From: Planctomycetota bacterium
GTDB taxonomy: Bacteria > Planctomycetota > MHYJ01 > JACQXL01
Direction of reading: 5' to 3'
NCBI GenBank assembly: GCA_016235865.1
Contig: JACRIK010000001.1
Span: 1-64,000 of the forward strand
DNA: 64,000 nucleotides
The translations under genes and the position numbers were made by a program. The notes under the pieces were generated by a model. That model made no database searches. It was not told the origin of the DNA and saw only the letters and a program-made list of their open reading frames with translations. Positions 7,428-15,622 of this stretch are shown here, piece after piece. Each line of letters opens with the position of its first letter. The stretch's first letter is position 1.

Positions 7428-8024
7428 TTAACTAAAACCGGCGATTTTGTTATGGCGCATCTCCTGCCTGAGAAAACCGGCGGCCAGATGGGCCAGACGG
7501 CAATAGAAGTGGTTTTCCGGCGCGCCGCTCTTCAGGCGCTCCAGGAATTCATAGACCCAGTGTTGCAGATATTCCAATAGGGCATTGAGCGGATGGTTAT
7601 TGGCGGCCAGCAGCCCGGACAACTCCAGGATTATTGAGATATGGTCCAGCGGCTCGTTTCCCTGGCCGGGCGCAAGGTTGTATTCCTTCATCAGTTTCCG
7701 GACCGGCTCGGCGGAACCGCCATAGAGTGATTTGTCCAGATAGACCGAGCCGTAAGGCAGGCAGGGCGTGGCCGGGTAGCCGCTGATAAAAAGTGCCGTG
7801 TATTTTTCCGGCATATTCTCGCGCGACGCCGCGGCCAGGTTGCGCCATTCGTTCGCCAAGGGATAGCCCCGGCCTTGCAGGGCGTTGATTATAACGGCGC
7901 CCCGGTCAAGGGTTGTTTCTATTTCCGTCATCCGGGCCTTGTCGGGATAGAGGAAGAATAATGAGAGGATTGAATACATCTGCGCCTGCGGAGTCAGTCT
8001 TGCGCCAATAGCCGGTGAGGTCAT
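7428..8024 (-). CDS. TorD/DmsD-like molybdoenzyme chaperone
   Basis: The product is 198 residues and all-helical. It starts with the family-typical segment RLTPQAQMYSILSLFFLYPDK and contains CLPYGSVYLDKSLYGGSAEPVRKLMKEYNL, followed by EPLDHISIILELSGLL, which matches the TorD family signature (P-Y-x-S-x-y, E-P-D-H-I). Such chaperones bind the twin-arginine signal of the catalytic subunit and delay export until cofactor insertion. Its start overlaps the NrfD-like gene by 4 nt, so the two are translationally coupled. It supports assembly of the enzyme encoded upstream. Confidence 0.88.
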   Translation of the reverse strand: MTSPAIGARLTPQAQMYSILSLFFLYPDKARMTEIETTLDRGAVIINALQGRGYPLANEWRNLAAASRENMPEKYTALFISGYPATPCLPYGSVYLDKSLYGGSAEPVRKLMKEYNLAPGQGNEPLDHISIILELSGLLAANNHPLNALLEYLQHWVYEFLERLKSGAPENHFYCRLAHLAAGFLRQEMRHNKIAGFS

Positions 8025-9259
8025 TTGTTTTCTGTATAGGATTTAAACGGGAATATTGCCGACGCTATCGTGATTATCATCGCGACCAAAGATAGAACGC
8101 CGAGCGTAATACTTATTTCTGTCAGCGAAGGGACGTAATGCCAGTAGGCGCTGAAGACCGGCTGGCCCGGAATCACCTCGCCGACCGCAATCGGATACGC
8201 CCAGGCGCTCTCGATGCCCGGCATATGCAGGGTCAGGGGAATGAAATTATAGGCCGAGGGCATCAGGAGAAAGCGGTGGCTGAATGCGCCAACCAGCATA
8301 AAGACAATACCGGTCACCAGGACGGCCGGCTTGCTCCGCAGGCCGTTGCTCAGGAATATTATCATCGCCAGGATTGGTAGGGCGACTTCAATTAGGTGCG
8401 GGCCGAGCATCCGGCTGAACAGCAGTTCCAGGGCGTCAAATTCGCCGGGCTTCTGGGCCCAACTCCGTATCACGAAGTCGTTATACATAAAGAAGAGGTG
8501 GACAATCAGGGCAATAGCCGAGAGTTTGGCCAGTATCCGGTAAGCCGGCAGGAGGCGTTCCCTGAATCCGTAGGATATGATTGAGACCAGAAGCACCAGG
8601 GCCGAGCCCGAGGCCACGGCCACGGCAATGAAGTCCGGTGCCAGGATTGCCGAATACCACCAGGGCCGGGCCGGCTGGGTGGCAAATATCCAGGCCGTGA
8701 CCGTGTGAATCAGCACTGCAAAGGGCAGCGCCACCGGCGCCAGTATTTTGGATGCGCTATGCGAAACGGCGTTTAGCTTTTCTGCCTGCATTTTATTAAA
8801 CGGCAACGAGAATATGCTCCTGCCCTGCGCCAGGTGCGGCAACAGCAGGACATAGGCGTAAACCAGCGAGATGGTCGCATAGCCGGAAATCACAATGATG
8901 TCCCAGACCAGGGGTGAGAGGAAATTCGGATGGAGCATCAGGTTGTAAAGCCGGTCCGGCCGTCCGATATCCGGGATGACCATCAGCCCGGCGCCGGACA
9001 CGCAGGCGAATGCGCTCAGCGCCCCGGTCGCGGCCAGCGGCTTGAGGGCCTCAATCTTGAATACATATATGGACGATGAAACTATCAGCCCGCCCGCGGC
9101 AACGCCCACCAGAAACGCAAAGGTGGAGATATACAATCCCCAACTAAACGGATTGCGCAGGTTGGTTAATATTAAGCCCGCCTGTAACTGGGACAGCCAG
9201 CTGATAAATCCGGCAATAATAAGGGCGCACAGAACGATTATCCAGATTGTTCGTTTCAT
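8021..9259 (-). CDS. NrfD/PsrC-type membrane anchor subunit
   Basis: The product is 412 residues with about ten hydrophobic helices. Family motifs are present: NPFSWGLYISTFAFLVGVAAGGLIVSS and DIGRPDRLYNLMLHPNFLSPLVWD. NrfD-type proteins exchange electrons with quinone in the membrane and pass them to or from the Fe-S subunit. It follows the Fe-S gene by 6 nt and overlaps torD-like by 4 nt. Pairing an NrfD anchor with a NarG-class catalytic subunit is unusual, since that class normally uses a haem b NarI or NapC-like partner or is periplasmic with a haem gamma subunit. Confidence 0.9.
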   Translation of the reverse strand: MKRTIWIIVLCALIIAGFISWLSQLQAGLILTNLRNPFSWGLYISTFAFLVGVAAGGLIVSSSIYVFKIEALKPLAATGALSAFACVSGAGLMVIPDIGRPDRLYNLMLHPNFLSPLVWDIIVISGYATISLVYAYVLLLPHLAQGRSIFSLPFNKMQAEKLNAVSHSASKILAPVALPFAVLIHTVTAWIFATQPARPWWYSAILAPDFIAVAVASGSALVLLVSIISYGFRERLLPAYRILAKLSAIALIVHLFFMYNDFVIRSWAQKPGEFDALELLFSRMLGPHLIEVALPILAMIIFLSNGLRSKPAVLVTGIVFMLVGAFSHRFLLMPSAYNFIPLTLHMPGIESAWAYPIAVGEVIPGQPVFSAYWHYVPSLTEISITLGVLSLVAMIITIASAIFPFKSYTENK

Positions 9260-9265
9260 ATTACA

Positions 9266-9943
9266 TTATCTCTTGGGCGGAAGGTAGAAGACCTTCGGCT
9301 TTGTGCCGTATTCTTCCATCAGTTTGAATCCGCCGCGTTCCCGGACGAGTTTGCTGACCTGGCTGTTCGGGTCGTCCAGGTCGCCGAAGAACCGGGCATT
9401 GCCCGGGCAGCCGCGCACACAAGCCGGTTTGATGCCCTGGTCAATATACTGGACGCAAAGCGTACACTTTTCCACCACGCCCTTGGGCCGCTTGTGCATA
9501 TAGACCAGCCGGCCTTCGGAGCGGTGTTCTTCAGGCAGTCCATATACATAATCGCTGACTGCGTATTGGGTCTTGGCAAATTCCTTGTCCGGGTTCTGCC
9601 AGTTGAATTGCCGCACGCCGTAAGGGCAGGCGGTCATGCAATAACGGCAGCCGATGCAGCGCTCGTAATCAACCAGAACCACGCCGTCCTTGCGCTGGTA
9701 GGTGGCCTTAACCGGGCAGACCTTGACGCAGGGCGCATTGTCGCAGTGCATACAGGTTAAAGGCAGGTACTGCATTGACAGGAACGGATACTTGCCGGTG
9801 GCGACCTGATGATGCTCCGAGCCCGGCGTCAGCACCCGGTTCCACCAGGTGCCCGGCGGCTGGGAATTATGCTGGTGGCAGACCACCGCGCAGGTCTGGC
9901 AACCGATGCACTTGAATAAATCTATAACTAAAGTGTGTCTCAT
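9266..9943 (-). CDS. PsrB/DmsB-like 4x[4Fe-4S] electron-transfer subunit
   Basis: The product is 225 residues from ATG 9943, which overlaps the TGA of the catalytic gene (ATGA) and has AAGGAAAA upstream. The longer frame to 10084 merely overlaps the catalytic gene. Four cysteine groups are seen: CIGCQTCAVVC (12-22), CMHCDNAPCVKVCP, CIGCRYCMTACP and CTLC...CVRGCP, enough for four [4Fe-4S] clusters. There is no signal peptide, so it would be exported together with the Tat-dependent catalytic subunit. Its length fits the PsrB/NrfC group rather than the longer NarH/DdhB proteins. Confidence 0.93.
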   Translation of the reverse strand: MRHTLVIDLFKCIGCQTCAVVCHQHNSQPPGTWWNRVLTPGSEHHQVATGKYPFLSMQYLPLTCMHCDNAPCVKVCPVKATYQRKDGVVLVDYERCIGCRYCMTACPYGVRQFNWQNPDKEFAKTQYAVSDYVYGLPEEHRSEGRLVYMHKRPKGVVEKCTLCVQYIDQGIKPACVRGCPGNARFFGDLDDPNSQVSKLVRERGGFKLMEEYGTKPKVFYLPPKR

Positions 9944-12501
9944 GTTTTCCTTACGTCGCAAAGGCATTCGTTCCAGGCCGTATTCGGGCTCCAGACACCA
10001 GCGGCGAAATATATCTCGTGGGTCGGTTTTATCCAGGGGTATAACAAACTGTTGTAGGACGTTCCCTGCAGATACCGGCTCCACCAGCCCTGTTCAAATG
10101 TGATGATGCCGCGCTGGATGCCGTGGTCCAAGGTCGCGAAGCCGTAGACCTTGCCGCGGTCGTTATACACCTCTACTTTGTCGTTATTATTAATACCCTT
10201 TGGCTTGGCGTCTTCGGGATTAATCCAGACCCGCGCCTTGAAATCCTGCAACTCGTTCATCACCGGATTGTTGGAGTGGGTTGAATGCGTCCGGTAAAGC
10301 GAATTACGGGTCAGGTAAACGAACTTGTATTTATCCCTTGAGCCGGGATTGAGTAGGTATTCCGTCTCCTCAAACGTCGGTTTATGGACCGGCAATGCCT
10401 CGCCGCTCTTGATGAAGACGTCCTCATCCTTATAGAATTCTATCCGGCCGCTCTTGACGAATTGGGCGGTCCCAGCCAGCGGATACGGATAGGTCACCGG
10501 CGGGAACGGTTTCTTTGAATGAATCTGTTCGTAGAACGGAATCTGGCGTTGGTCAGGCGTAGGCAGTTTGAGCCGGACCGGTCCTTTCTTCAAATCGGAC
10601 AAGGTAATTCCGGCCACCAGAGGCCCGCCTTTTTCCAGCATCAGGTTTATCGCCTTTTCAGCCGCTTGGTCAATCTCCATATCTTTGAAGAAATATTTGT
10701 CATAGTCCGGATTCAGCCGGTGGGCCAGTTCCTGGACTATCCATAATTCCGGTTTGCTCTCAAAGAGCGGTTTGATTGCCGGCTGGACCAGTTGCAGATA
10801 GGGATGCGCCGGCGTTGCCACCAGGTCGGTCTTTTCGTACCAGGTTACGCCCGGGAGAACCACATCAGACCAGAGCGCGGACGTGGTCATCTGGAAATCT
10901 ATAGTGACAATTAGTTCCAGTTCGTCCTTGGCGGCGATTTCCTTGAGCCGGTTATTAAGGTTGTGCTGGTCAAACGGATTGCCCCAGGCCTGGATATACG
11001 CCTTAACCCCGTTCTTGGGATATTTGGCGGACATTGTTTTGGTCGGTCCGTGCAGGAGGTAGTTGAAGGGGAACCAGTTCGGCTTTTTGCCGTCCGGCAC
11101 CCACCAGACGCCAATCGGGAACCTGATTTTATACTGGCCCGCATAGGTGGAGATACCGGCCCCTGATTTGCCGACGTTTCCGGTCAGGACCGTAAGAAGC
11201 GCCAGGGCGCGGCCTTTCAGGTCGCCGTGATACCATTGATAATTGCTGGCTCCGTATATAATGTGCAAGGGCTTTTGCCGGGCTATCTCCTGTGCCAGTC
11301 GTTCAATCGTCTCAACCGGTGCGCCCGTTACCCGGCTGACCGTTTTCAGGTCGTAGCCGTCAAGCATCTCGCGCAGCATCTGAAATGCCGGCTTGCATTT
11401 TACGGCCTGGCCGCCTTTAAGCGTTATTGAGTATTCGCCTTTCAGCGCCGGATTAACGTTGCCCAAATCCAGATTCTCCGGATTAAGCGGCGCGGGCGCG
11501 TTTCTATTCTCGTCAAATACCAGATAGACCTCGCGATAATCTGGTGCGGTGATTTTGGAATAGGCATCCTCCGGTAAATCGCCTGCCTTGAGCCGCTTGC
11601 CGTTGTCCTGCCTTATCAGGATTGGCAAATCGCTGTAGGTCTTTACGAAATTACTGTCGTAGAGTTCCTGCTCAATCATAACCCGGGCCAGCCCCAAGGC
11701 GAAGGCCGCATCCGTATTGGGCGCGATGGGTATCCACTCATCCGCCTTTGATGCAGTTGACGAATAATTCGGGTCGACAATGACCATCCGGCCGCCCTGC
11801 AGGCGGTTCTCGGTCAGGAAATGCGCATCAGGCAGGCGGGTGTACATCGGGTTTGAGCCGAAGATAACGGTTAGGCGCGAGTTGAGCCACTCCAGTGTCT
11901 CCAACTCCTCGCTCTGGACTCCAAAGGTCATGGGCCAGAACATGGGCAGGTCGCCGTTCTGGTCATAGGCGTGGCAGGCGCTCCAGTTATCCAGCGCGGC
12001 CAGGCGGATAAATGCGCCTTTGGCCACATAGCCGGTGCCGCCTACCTGGATGGTGGTCATAATTGACTCAGGGCCGTATTTTGACTTGATGGATTTAAGG
12101 CGTCCGGCGATGTAATCCAGCGCCTCCTCCCAGGTGGCTTTGCGGAACTTGCCCTCGCCGCGTTGTCCGGTCCTGATAAGCGGATATTTCAGGCGGTCCG
12201 GCCCATAAACCAGGTTCATCGTGCTCAGTCCCTTGAGGCATCCCCTGGGATTGTAAGCCGCCTCGGGATAATCCGCGGCTTGAATCAGGGTCTGGATGCG
12301 GCCGTCCTTGACATAAGCCATCATCCCGCAGGCGCCGGTATCGTTCGGCGAACAGGTGGAACGAATCCATTGTCCCGGGGTTGAGAAAACAGTATTATCT
12401 TTATCAAGAGAAAGCAACCGGAGCGGCAGGGAGTTAAGGATGAACAGTCCGCTGCTGGCTGTCCCAATCTTTAACAACTCGCGTCGCGATATTTTATGCA
12501 T
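9940..12501 (-). CDS. molybdopterin oxidoreductase catalytic subunit, NarG-like class II of the DMSO reductase family
   Basis: The product is 853 residues from ATG 12501; a frame start at 12516 would lie upstream of the predicted transcript start. The N-terminus has a twin-arginine signal (SRRELLKIG). Motifs RSTCSPNDTGACGMMAYVKDG, YNPRGCLKG, DRLKYPLIR, and the run from GSNPMYTRLPDAHFL to TASKADEWIPIAPNTDAAFALGL align with NarG-class enzymes. The molybdenum-ligand aspartate corresponds to D184 in QNGDLP. In the FS0 cluster motif the NarG His and second Cys are replaced by Cys50 and Asp54 (C-x3-D-x3-C-x29-C). The substrate cannot be read from sequence: oxyanion reduction, hydroxylation or nitrite/sulfur chemistry all remain possible. 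It is the first gene of an operon with Fe-S, NrfD, TorD, CcdA and TlpA genes. Confidence 0.9.
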   Translation of the reverse strand: MHKISRRELLKIGTASSGLFILNSLPLRLLSLDKDNTVFSTPGQWIRSTCSPNDTGACGMMAYVKDGRIQTLIQAADYPEAAYNPRGCLKGLSTMNLVYGPDRLKYPLIRTGQRGEGKFRKATWEEALDYIAGRLKSIKSKYGPESIMTTIQVGGTGYVAKGAFIRLAALDNWSACHAYDQNGDLPMFWPMTFGVQSEELETLEWLNSRLTVIFGSNPMYTRLPDAHFLTENRLQGGRMVIVDPNYSSTASKADEWIPIAPNTDAAFALGLARVMIEQELYDSNFVKTYSDLPILIRQDNGKRLKAGDLPEDAYSKITAPDYREVYLVFDENRNAPAPLNPENLDLGNVNPALKGEYSITLKGGQAVKCKPAFQMLREMLDGYDLKTVSRVTGAPVETIERLAQEIARQKPLHIIYGASNYQWYHGDLKGRALALLTVLTGNVGKSGAGISTYAGQYKIRFPIGVWWVPDGKKPNWFPFNYLLHGPTKTMSAKYPKNGVKAYIQAWGNPFDQHNLNNRLKEIAAKDELELIVTIDFQMTTSALWSDVVLPGVTWYEKTDLVATPAHPYLQLVQPAIKPLFESKPELWIVQELAHRLNPDYDKYFFKDMEIDQAAEKAINLMLEKGGPLVAGITLSDLKKGPVRLKLPTPDQRQIPFYEQIHSKKPFPPVTYPYPLAGTAQFVKSGRIEFYKDEDVFIKSGEALPVHKPTFEETEYLLNPGSRDKYKFVYLTRNSLYRTHSTHSNNPVMNELQDFKARVWINPEDAKPKGINNNDKVEVYNDRGKVYGFATLDHGIQRGIITFEQGWWSRYLQGTSYNSLLYPWIKPTHEIYFAAGVWSPNTAWNECLCDVRKT

Positions 12502-12507
12502 GCGCTG

Positions 12508-12548
12508 ATTATACAAATATAGCTAAAAACGTCTTTGACTTAAGTCAA
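12508..12548 (-). promoter_or_regulatory. FNR/DNR-type operator and -10 box of the molybdoenzyme operon
   Basis: TTGACTTAAGTCAA (12535-12548) is a perfect palindrome of the FNR/CRP-family form TTGAC-N4-GTCAA. On the minus strand TATAAT occupies 12513-12508. A start at about 12501-12500 places the operator centre at about -41, the classical class II activation position, with no separate -35 needed. The start coincides with the ATG, implying a leaderless mRNA. An oxygen- or NO-responsive activator is the natural inference. Confidence 0.82.
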
Positions 12549-12609
12549 GGACGCATGAAATTATCCGGCAGCGAAAAGCGGCTGGGATGATATTCGGCAT
12601 CCATAAAGC

Positions 12610-12870
12610 TTATAGGTTCAGTTTTTTAATCAGGTTATCCCGGGAGATAAAGCCGGTGATGCGGTCTACTTCATGGTTATCTTTGGATATAATCAGGGTA
12701 GGCACGCTGAGTATCTCGTTTTGGCTGGCCAGGTCCGGCTGCGCGACGATGTCGACCTCTGCTAATTTTATTTTATCAGGATATTGCTGGGCGACCTGCT
12801 GGATAATGGGCGATACCTGTTTACAGGAGGCGCACCATTGGTTCTTAAATAAGGTTAAAACTAAAGCCAT
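12610..12870 (-). CDS. small thioredoxin-like protein
   Basis: The product is 86 residues, shorter than normal thioredoxin. The redox pair is WCASC (Cys 13 and 16), and the cis-proline motif is SVPTLII. There is no signal peptide, so it is cytoplasmic. Its start overlaps the end of the ferritin-like gene by 10 nt. It could serve as a glutaredoxin-like reductant for the neighbouring redox proteins or feed CcdA. Confidence 0.85.
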   Translation of the reverse strand: MALVLTLFKNQWCASCKQVSPIIQQVAQQYPDKIKLAEVDIVAQPDLASQNEILSVPTLIISKDNHEVDRITGFISRDNLIKKLNL

Positions 12871-13310
12871 TTTATTAGCTTGGCCAGCGCGGCCTGGTGG
12901 ATAGTTTCCTCAATGCGGATGGCGTCGATAACGTCGGCCAGGCGATGGTCGGTGATGACCTTGAGGCACTGGTTGTAGAGGGCCACGGCGCCTTGTTCGT
13001 TCTTCAGGTGCTGGTTGACTATTTCCCTGATGCTCTTTTTGGCGTCAATCAGGTTGAAGTCAGTAGTCGGGGCAAAGCCCAGTTTCTTCAGCTCCAGTGA
13101 GAGCAGGTCGGCATGCCGGGTCTCCATCTGGGAGAAATTTCTGAACAGGTCGCCGATGCCGGGATATTTGGCGAAGTAGTCGACATGGCGCTGGTAGAGG
13201 AAGATATCGCCGTATTCCATGACCAGGGCCTTGTTCAGCAGGGCCGCGACCTTCCCGCTCAAGCGGGATGGGGAATGAACAATATTGTCGGGCCCCATGT
13301 TTTTCTCCAT
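12861..13310 (-). CDS. ferritin-like (rubrerythrin-type) domain protein
   Basis: The product is 149 residues; ATG 13298 (MGPDN), preceded by GGAG, is an alternative start. A four-helix bundle is suggested by the two carboxylate motifs E-Y-G-D-I-F-L-Y...E-T-R-H and E-Q-G-A...E-E-T-I-H, which fit a diiron site of the rubrerythrin/bacterioferritin superfamily. No rubredoxin-like CxxC domain is attached. Ferredoxin and thioredoxin genes sit directly on either side in the same direction (2-nt gap and 10-nt overlap), so peroxide or oxygen detoxification in an anaerobic or microaerobic cell is a reasonable inference. Confidence 0.75.
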   Translation of the reverse strand: MEKNMGPDNIVHSPSRLSGKVAALLNKALVMEYGDIFLYQRHVDYFAKYPGIGDLFRNFSQMETRHADLLSLELKKLGFAPTTDFNLIDAKKSIREIVNQHLKNEQGAVALYNQCLKVITDHRLADVIDAIRIEETIHQAALAKLIKWL

Positions 13311-13312
13311 AT

Positions 13313-13507
13313 TTACTCGAGTTTAATGGACTCGGACGGACAGCCTTCGGCGGCTTCCTTGGCCGTGCCTTCGGCGCCGGCCGGAACAGGCGAGGCCTTG
13401 ACTTTGGCAATGTCGTCATCGCCCATCTCAAATACGTCAGGGCAGGTTTCGGCGCACAGGCCGCAGCCGGAGCAGGTTTCTTTATCTACTGTTGCTTTCA
13501 TCTTCAC
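13313..13507 (-). CDS. single-cluster [4Fe-4S] ferredoxin
   Basis: The product is 64 residues. CSGCGLCAETCP supplies three ligands plus a disulfide-type Cys, and the remote Cys is in GCPSESI. The length and acidic composition fit the monocluster ferredoxins of the Thermotoga/Desulfovibrio kind. It lies 2 nt from the ferritin-like gene and probably donates electrons to it or to nearby redox enzymes. Confidence 0.92.
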   Translation of the reverse strand: MKMKATVDKETCSGCGLCAETCPDVFEMGDDDIAKVKASPVPAGAEGTAKEAAEGCPSESIKLE

Positions 13508-13521
13508 TCCTCTTCTAATGT

Positions 13522-14415
13522 TTATTTTTCTTCCGGTTCATCTTTGGCATCTAGGACTTCTTTAATCTCGTCCGGAACGGTGATGTCGATATCCTTGTCA
13601 TAATCGGTGATATTGATATCCACCGAGACCTTGCGGCCGCTGGGGGCCGGGGCTTCCTGGCCTTCCTCGGGCGTTTCCGAGCCGGGCATCCGGGCTGAAA
13701 CCTCGACGAAGAATACCATCTTGGAAATAAGGGAGGTTTTCTTGTCGACCCAGATTCTGAATCCGGATTTATCGCAGGTCAGTTTGGCCTCGGCCGGCAG
13801 GGGCATGGGCAGTTCGGAAATCAGCTTGCTGGCGCCTTCTTCCTTGATAGTCGCCTCGATGACCGCGTAGTCGACTTCTTCAATTTTTTCATCCTTGCCG
13901 AATTTGTATCCTTCCAGCGCGGTGGCCAGCCGGTCGCCCTGGAGTATGGGCGATGGCGCCTTGCCTTCGGCCCGTTCCTCGGAGGCGACGTTGCGGGTGT
14001 ATTTTTTGTCGCCTTTTTGGTAGAGTTCGTATCTTTGCGGCCCGCTCATGACCTTGGTCTCATAGACCATGTAGAGCAGGTTTTCGGTGTTATTTTTTAC
14101 GCCTTCAAATGAGGCCGGGATGGGCATGCCCATTTCCACGTAGAGGGTCTCCCGTTTTCCGTTGAAATGGTATCCCTTGGCTTTATTCCTTTTTTCCAGG
14201 GCGTCGGTGAACGCCTTCTTGGCCTTGACATCGCCGTCCTTTGAGGGTGGGGCGTCTGGTTTCTTGGCTTCCGGCGCTGGTTTGGTTTCCGGGGCCGGTT
14301 TGCCGGCCGGCGGCTTGGTAGCCGGCGGCTTGGCGTTGGGGTTGGCCATCAGCAGCAGGCCGCCCAGGCACAGGATCAGGGCGATGGCCCCGCCTGTGAG
14401 CAGTTTGTTTCTCAT
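13522..14415 (-). CDS. secreted protein with Pro/Lys-rich linker, function unknown
   Basis: The product is 297 residues. A signal sequence (LLTGGAIALILCLGGLLLMA) is followed by a linker of KPAPETKP-like repeats (about 28-60). The mature domain (FTDALEKRNKAKGYHFNGKRE...) has alternating beta-strand sequence reminiscent of LolA/LppX-type lipid-binding folds, but I cannot confirm this. The C-terminus is acidic. AAGGAG precedes the ATG. The roughly 120-nt leader contains two hairpins. The four redox-type genes downstream are codirectional. Confidence 0.7.
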   Translation of the reverse strand: MRNKLLTGGAIALILCLGGLLLMANPNAKPPATKPPAGKPAPETKPAPEAKKPDAPPSKDGDVKAKKAFTDALEKRNKAKGYHFNGKRETLYVEMGMPIPASFEGVKNNTENLLYMVYETKVMSGPQRYELYQKGDKKYTRNVASEERAEGKAPSPILQGDRLATALEGYKFGKDEKIEEVDYAVIEATIKEEGASKLISELPMPLPAEAKLTCDKSGFRIWVDKKTSLISKMVFFVEVSARMPGSETPEEGQEAPAPSGRKVSVDINITDYDKDIDITVPDEIKEVLDAKDEPEEK

Positions 14416-14467
14416 AGAGAACTCCTTTTTGGCGCCGCAGCGCCATGGCGCCTTATGGCGCCACTTA

Positions 14468-14484
14468 CCCGATGTTACATCGGG
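14468..14484. repeat. hairpin in the leader of the secreted-protein gene
   Basis: CCCGATG-TTA-CATCGGG is a perfect 7-bp stem. Immediately to its left lie iterated GGCGCC words (14441-14463), giving further dyad potential. Both lie between the proposed promoter and the Shine-Dalgarno of the minus-strand gene starting at 14415. Confidence 0.55.
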
Positions 14485-14506
14485 GCATTATTACAGCCCG
14501 TTCGAG

Positions 14507-14528
14507 GGTCCCGAAAGCATTCTGGACC
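14507..14528. repeat. hairpin with CCGAAAGCATTC core, copy 1
   Basis: GGTCC...GGACC arms surround CCGAAAGCATTCTGG. Nearly the same palindrome occurs at 24614-24635 (also in a 5' leader) and at 54475-54502. Confidence 0.75.
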
Positions 14529-14541
14529 ACTTGCATTGATT

Positions 14542-14570
14542 ACACTAATAATAATTTCCAACGGGGTCAA
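14542..14570 (-). promoter_or_regulatory. possible promoter for the secreted-protein gene
   Basis: On the minus strand TTGACC (14570-14565), 17 bp and a weak -10, TAGTGT (14547-14542). The leader to ATG 14415 would be about 120 nt and would include the two hairpins. Confidence 0.4.
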
Positions 14571-15622
14571 GCATTTTCAACCAGTTTTTTTCTGAGATAC
14601 TGGGCCCGGGCGATATCGCGTTCGGCGGCAGTAAGCGTCTTTTTTTCCATCTTCTGCAGGTGGGCCGGTTGGGAGAAGATGAATATTTCGTTGAGGGTTT
14701 TTATGTCCATGTCCTTAATCAGCCCGACGGTGATGCCGACCCGGATAACCGAGAGCAATTCGGAGATTTCCTGCGAGGTGATGGACGAGGCGTAGCGCAG
14801 GGTACCGTAGGCGCGCCAGATGCGGTCTTCCAGGTGCTTGGTCGGGTCGGCCAGCAGTTTCTCGCGCCAGGTCCGCTCGTATTTGATTATTTCCGGGATG
14901 ATGTTGTATATTTCGTTGATGATGTTTTTCTCGGAATAGCCCAGGGCGATCTGGTTGGCAATCTGGTAGAAGTCGCCGGTGGCATAGGTGCCTTCGCCGT
15001 ATAAGCCCCGGACGATGAATTTAATCCGGATGAGCGACTGGAAGACCTTTTCAATCTGCTTGGTCACGGTCAGGGCCGGCAGGTGGAGCATGACCGAGAT
15101 GCGCATGCCGGTGCCGACATTGGTCGGGCAGGCGGTCAGATATCCGAACTGGGGCGAGAAGGCGTAAGGCAGCTCTTTTTCCAGTTTATTGTCCAGTTCG
15201 TCTATTTCCTTCCAGCTCTCGGTCAGCTGGAGCCCGGATTTTAATATCTGCAGCCGGAGGTGGTCTTCCTCGTTAATCATGATGCTCAGGGATTCGTCCT
15301 TGTCCAGGGCCAGGGCCCGGGCGCCGTTTTTCTCGGCGTGGTCCTTGCTGATGAGATGGCGCTCAACCAGCAGGGTCCGTTCCAGCTGGGTCAGTTCCTT
15401 GAGTTTGAGATAGGTCATGTCCGGGATGATGTTGCCAGTCTCCAGTTTGGACCGGATAAGCGTTTCCACCTCGGACAGCTGAGCCTCCTTGCCGATGCTG
15501 GTAAAAGGGTGTCCCCGGAGATTGCGGGCCAGGCGGATCCGGCTGCTGATGACGATGTCATTGTCCGGCCCGTTGGCCTTGAGCCACTCGCCGACCTGGG
15601 CGATGAAAATGTCTGTCTTCAT
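14567..15622 (-). CDS. mcsB: protein arginine kinase McsB
   Basis: The product is 351 residues, full length. It has the phosphagen-kinase fold signatures: SSRIRLARN (26-34), NEEDHLR (117-123) and YLTACPTNVGTGMRISVMLH with active-site Cys165. McsB phosphorylates arginines and in Firmicutes marks proteins for ClpCP. The start is one base from the mcsA stop, so the pair is coupled. ctsR and clpC, usual partners in Bacillus, are not in the window. Confidence 0.96.
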   Translation of the reverse strand: MKTDIFIAQVGEWLKANGPDNDIVISSRIRLARNLRGHPFTSIGKEAQLSEVETLIRSKLETGNIIPDMTYLKLKELTQLERTLLVERHLISKDHAEKNGARALALDKDESLSIMINEEDHLRLQILKSGLQLTESWKEIDELDNKLEKELPYAFSPQFGYLTACPTNVGTGMRISVMLHLPALTVTKQIEKVFQSLIRIKFIVRGLYGEGTYATGDFYQIANQIALGYSEKNIINEIYNIIPEIIKYERTWREKLLADPTKHLEDRIWRAYGTLRYASSITSQEISELLSVIRVGITVGLIKDMDIKTLNEIFIFSQPAHLQKMEKKTLTAAERDIARAQYLRKKLVENA

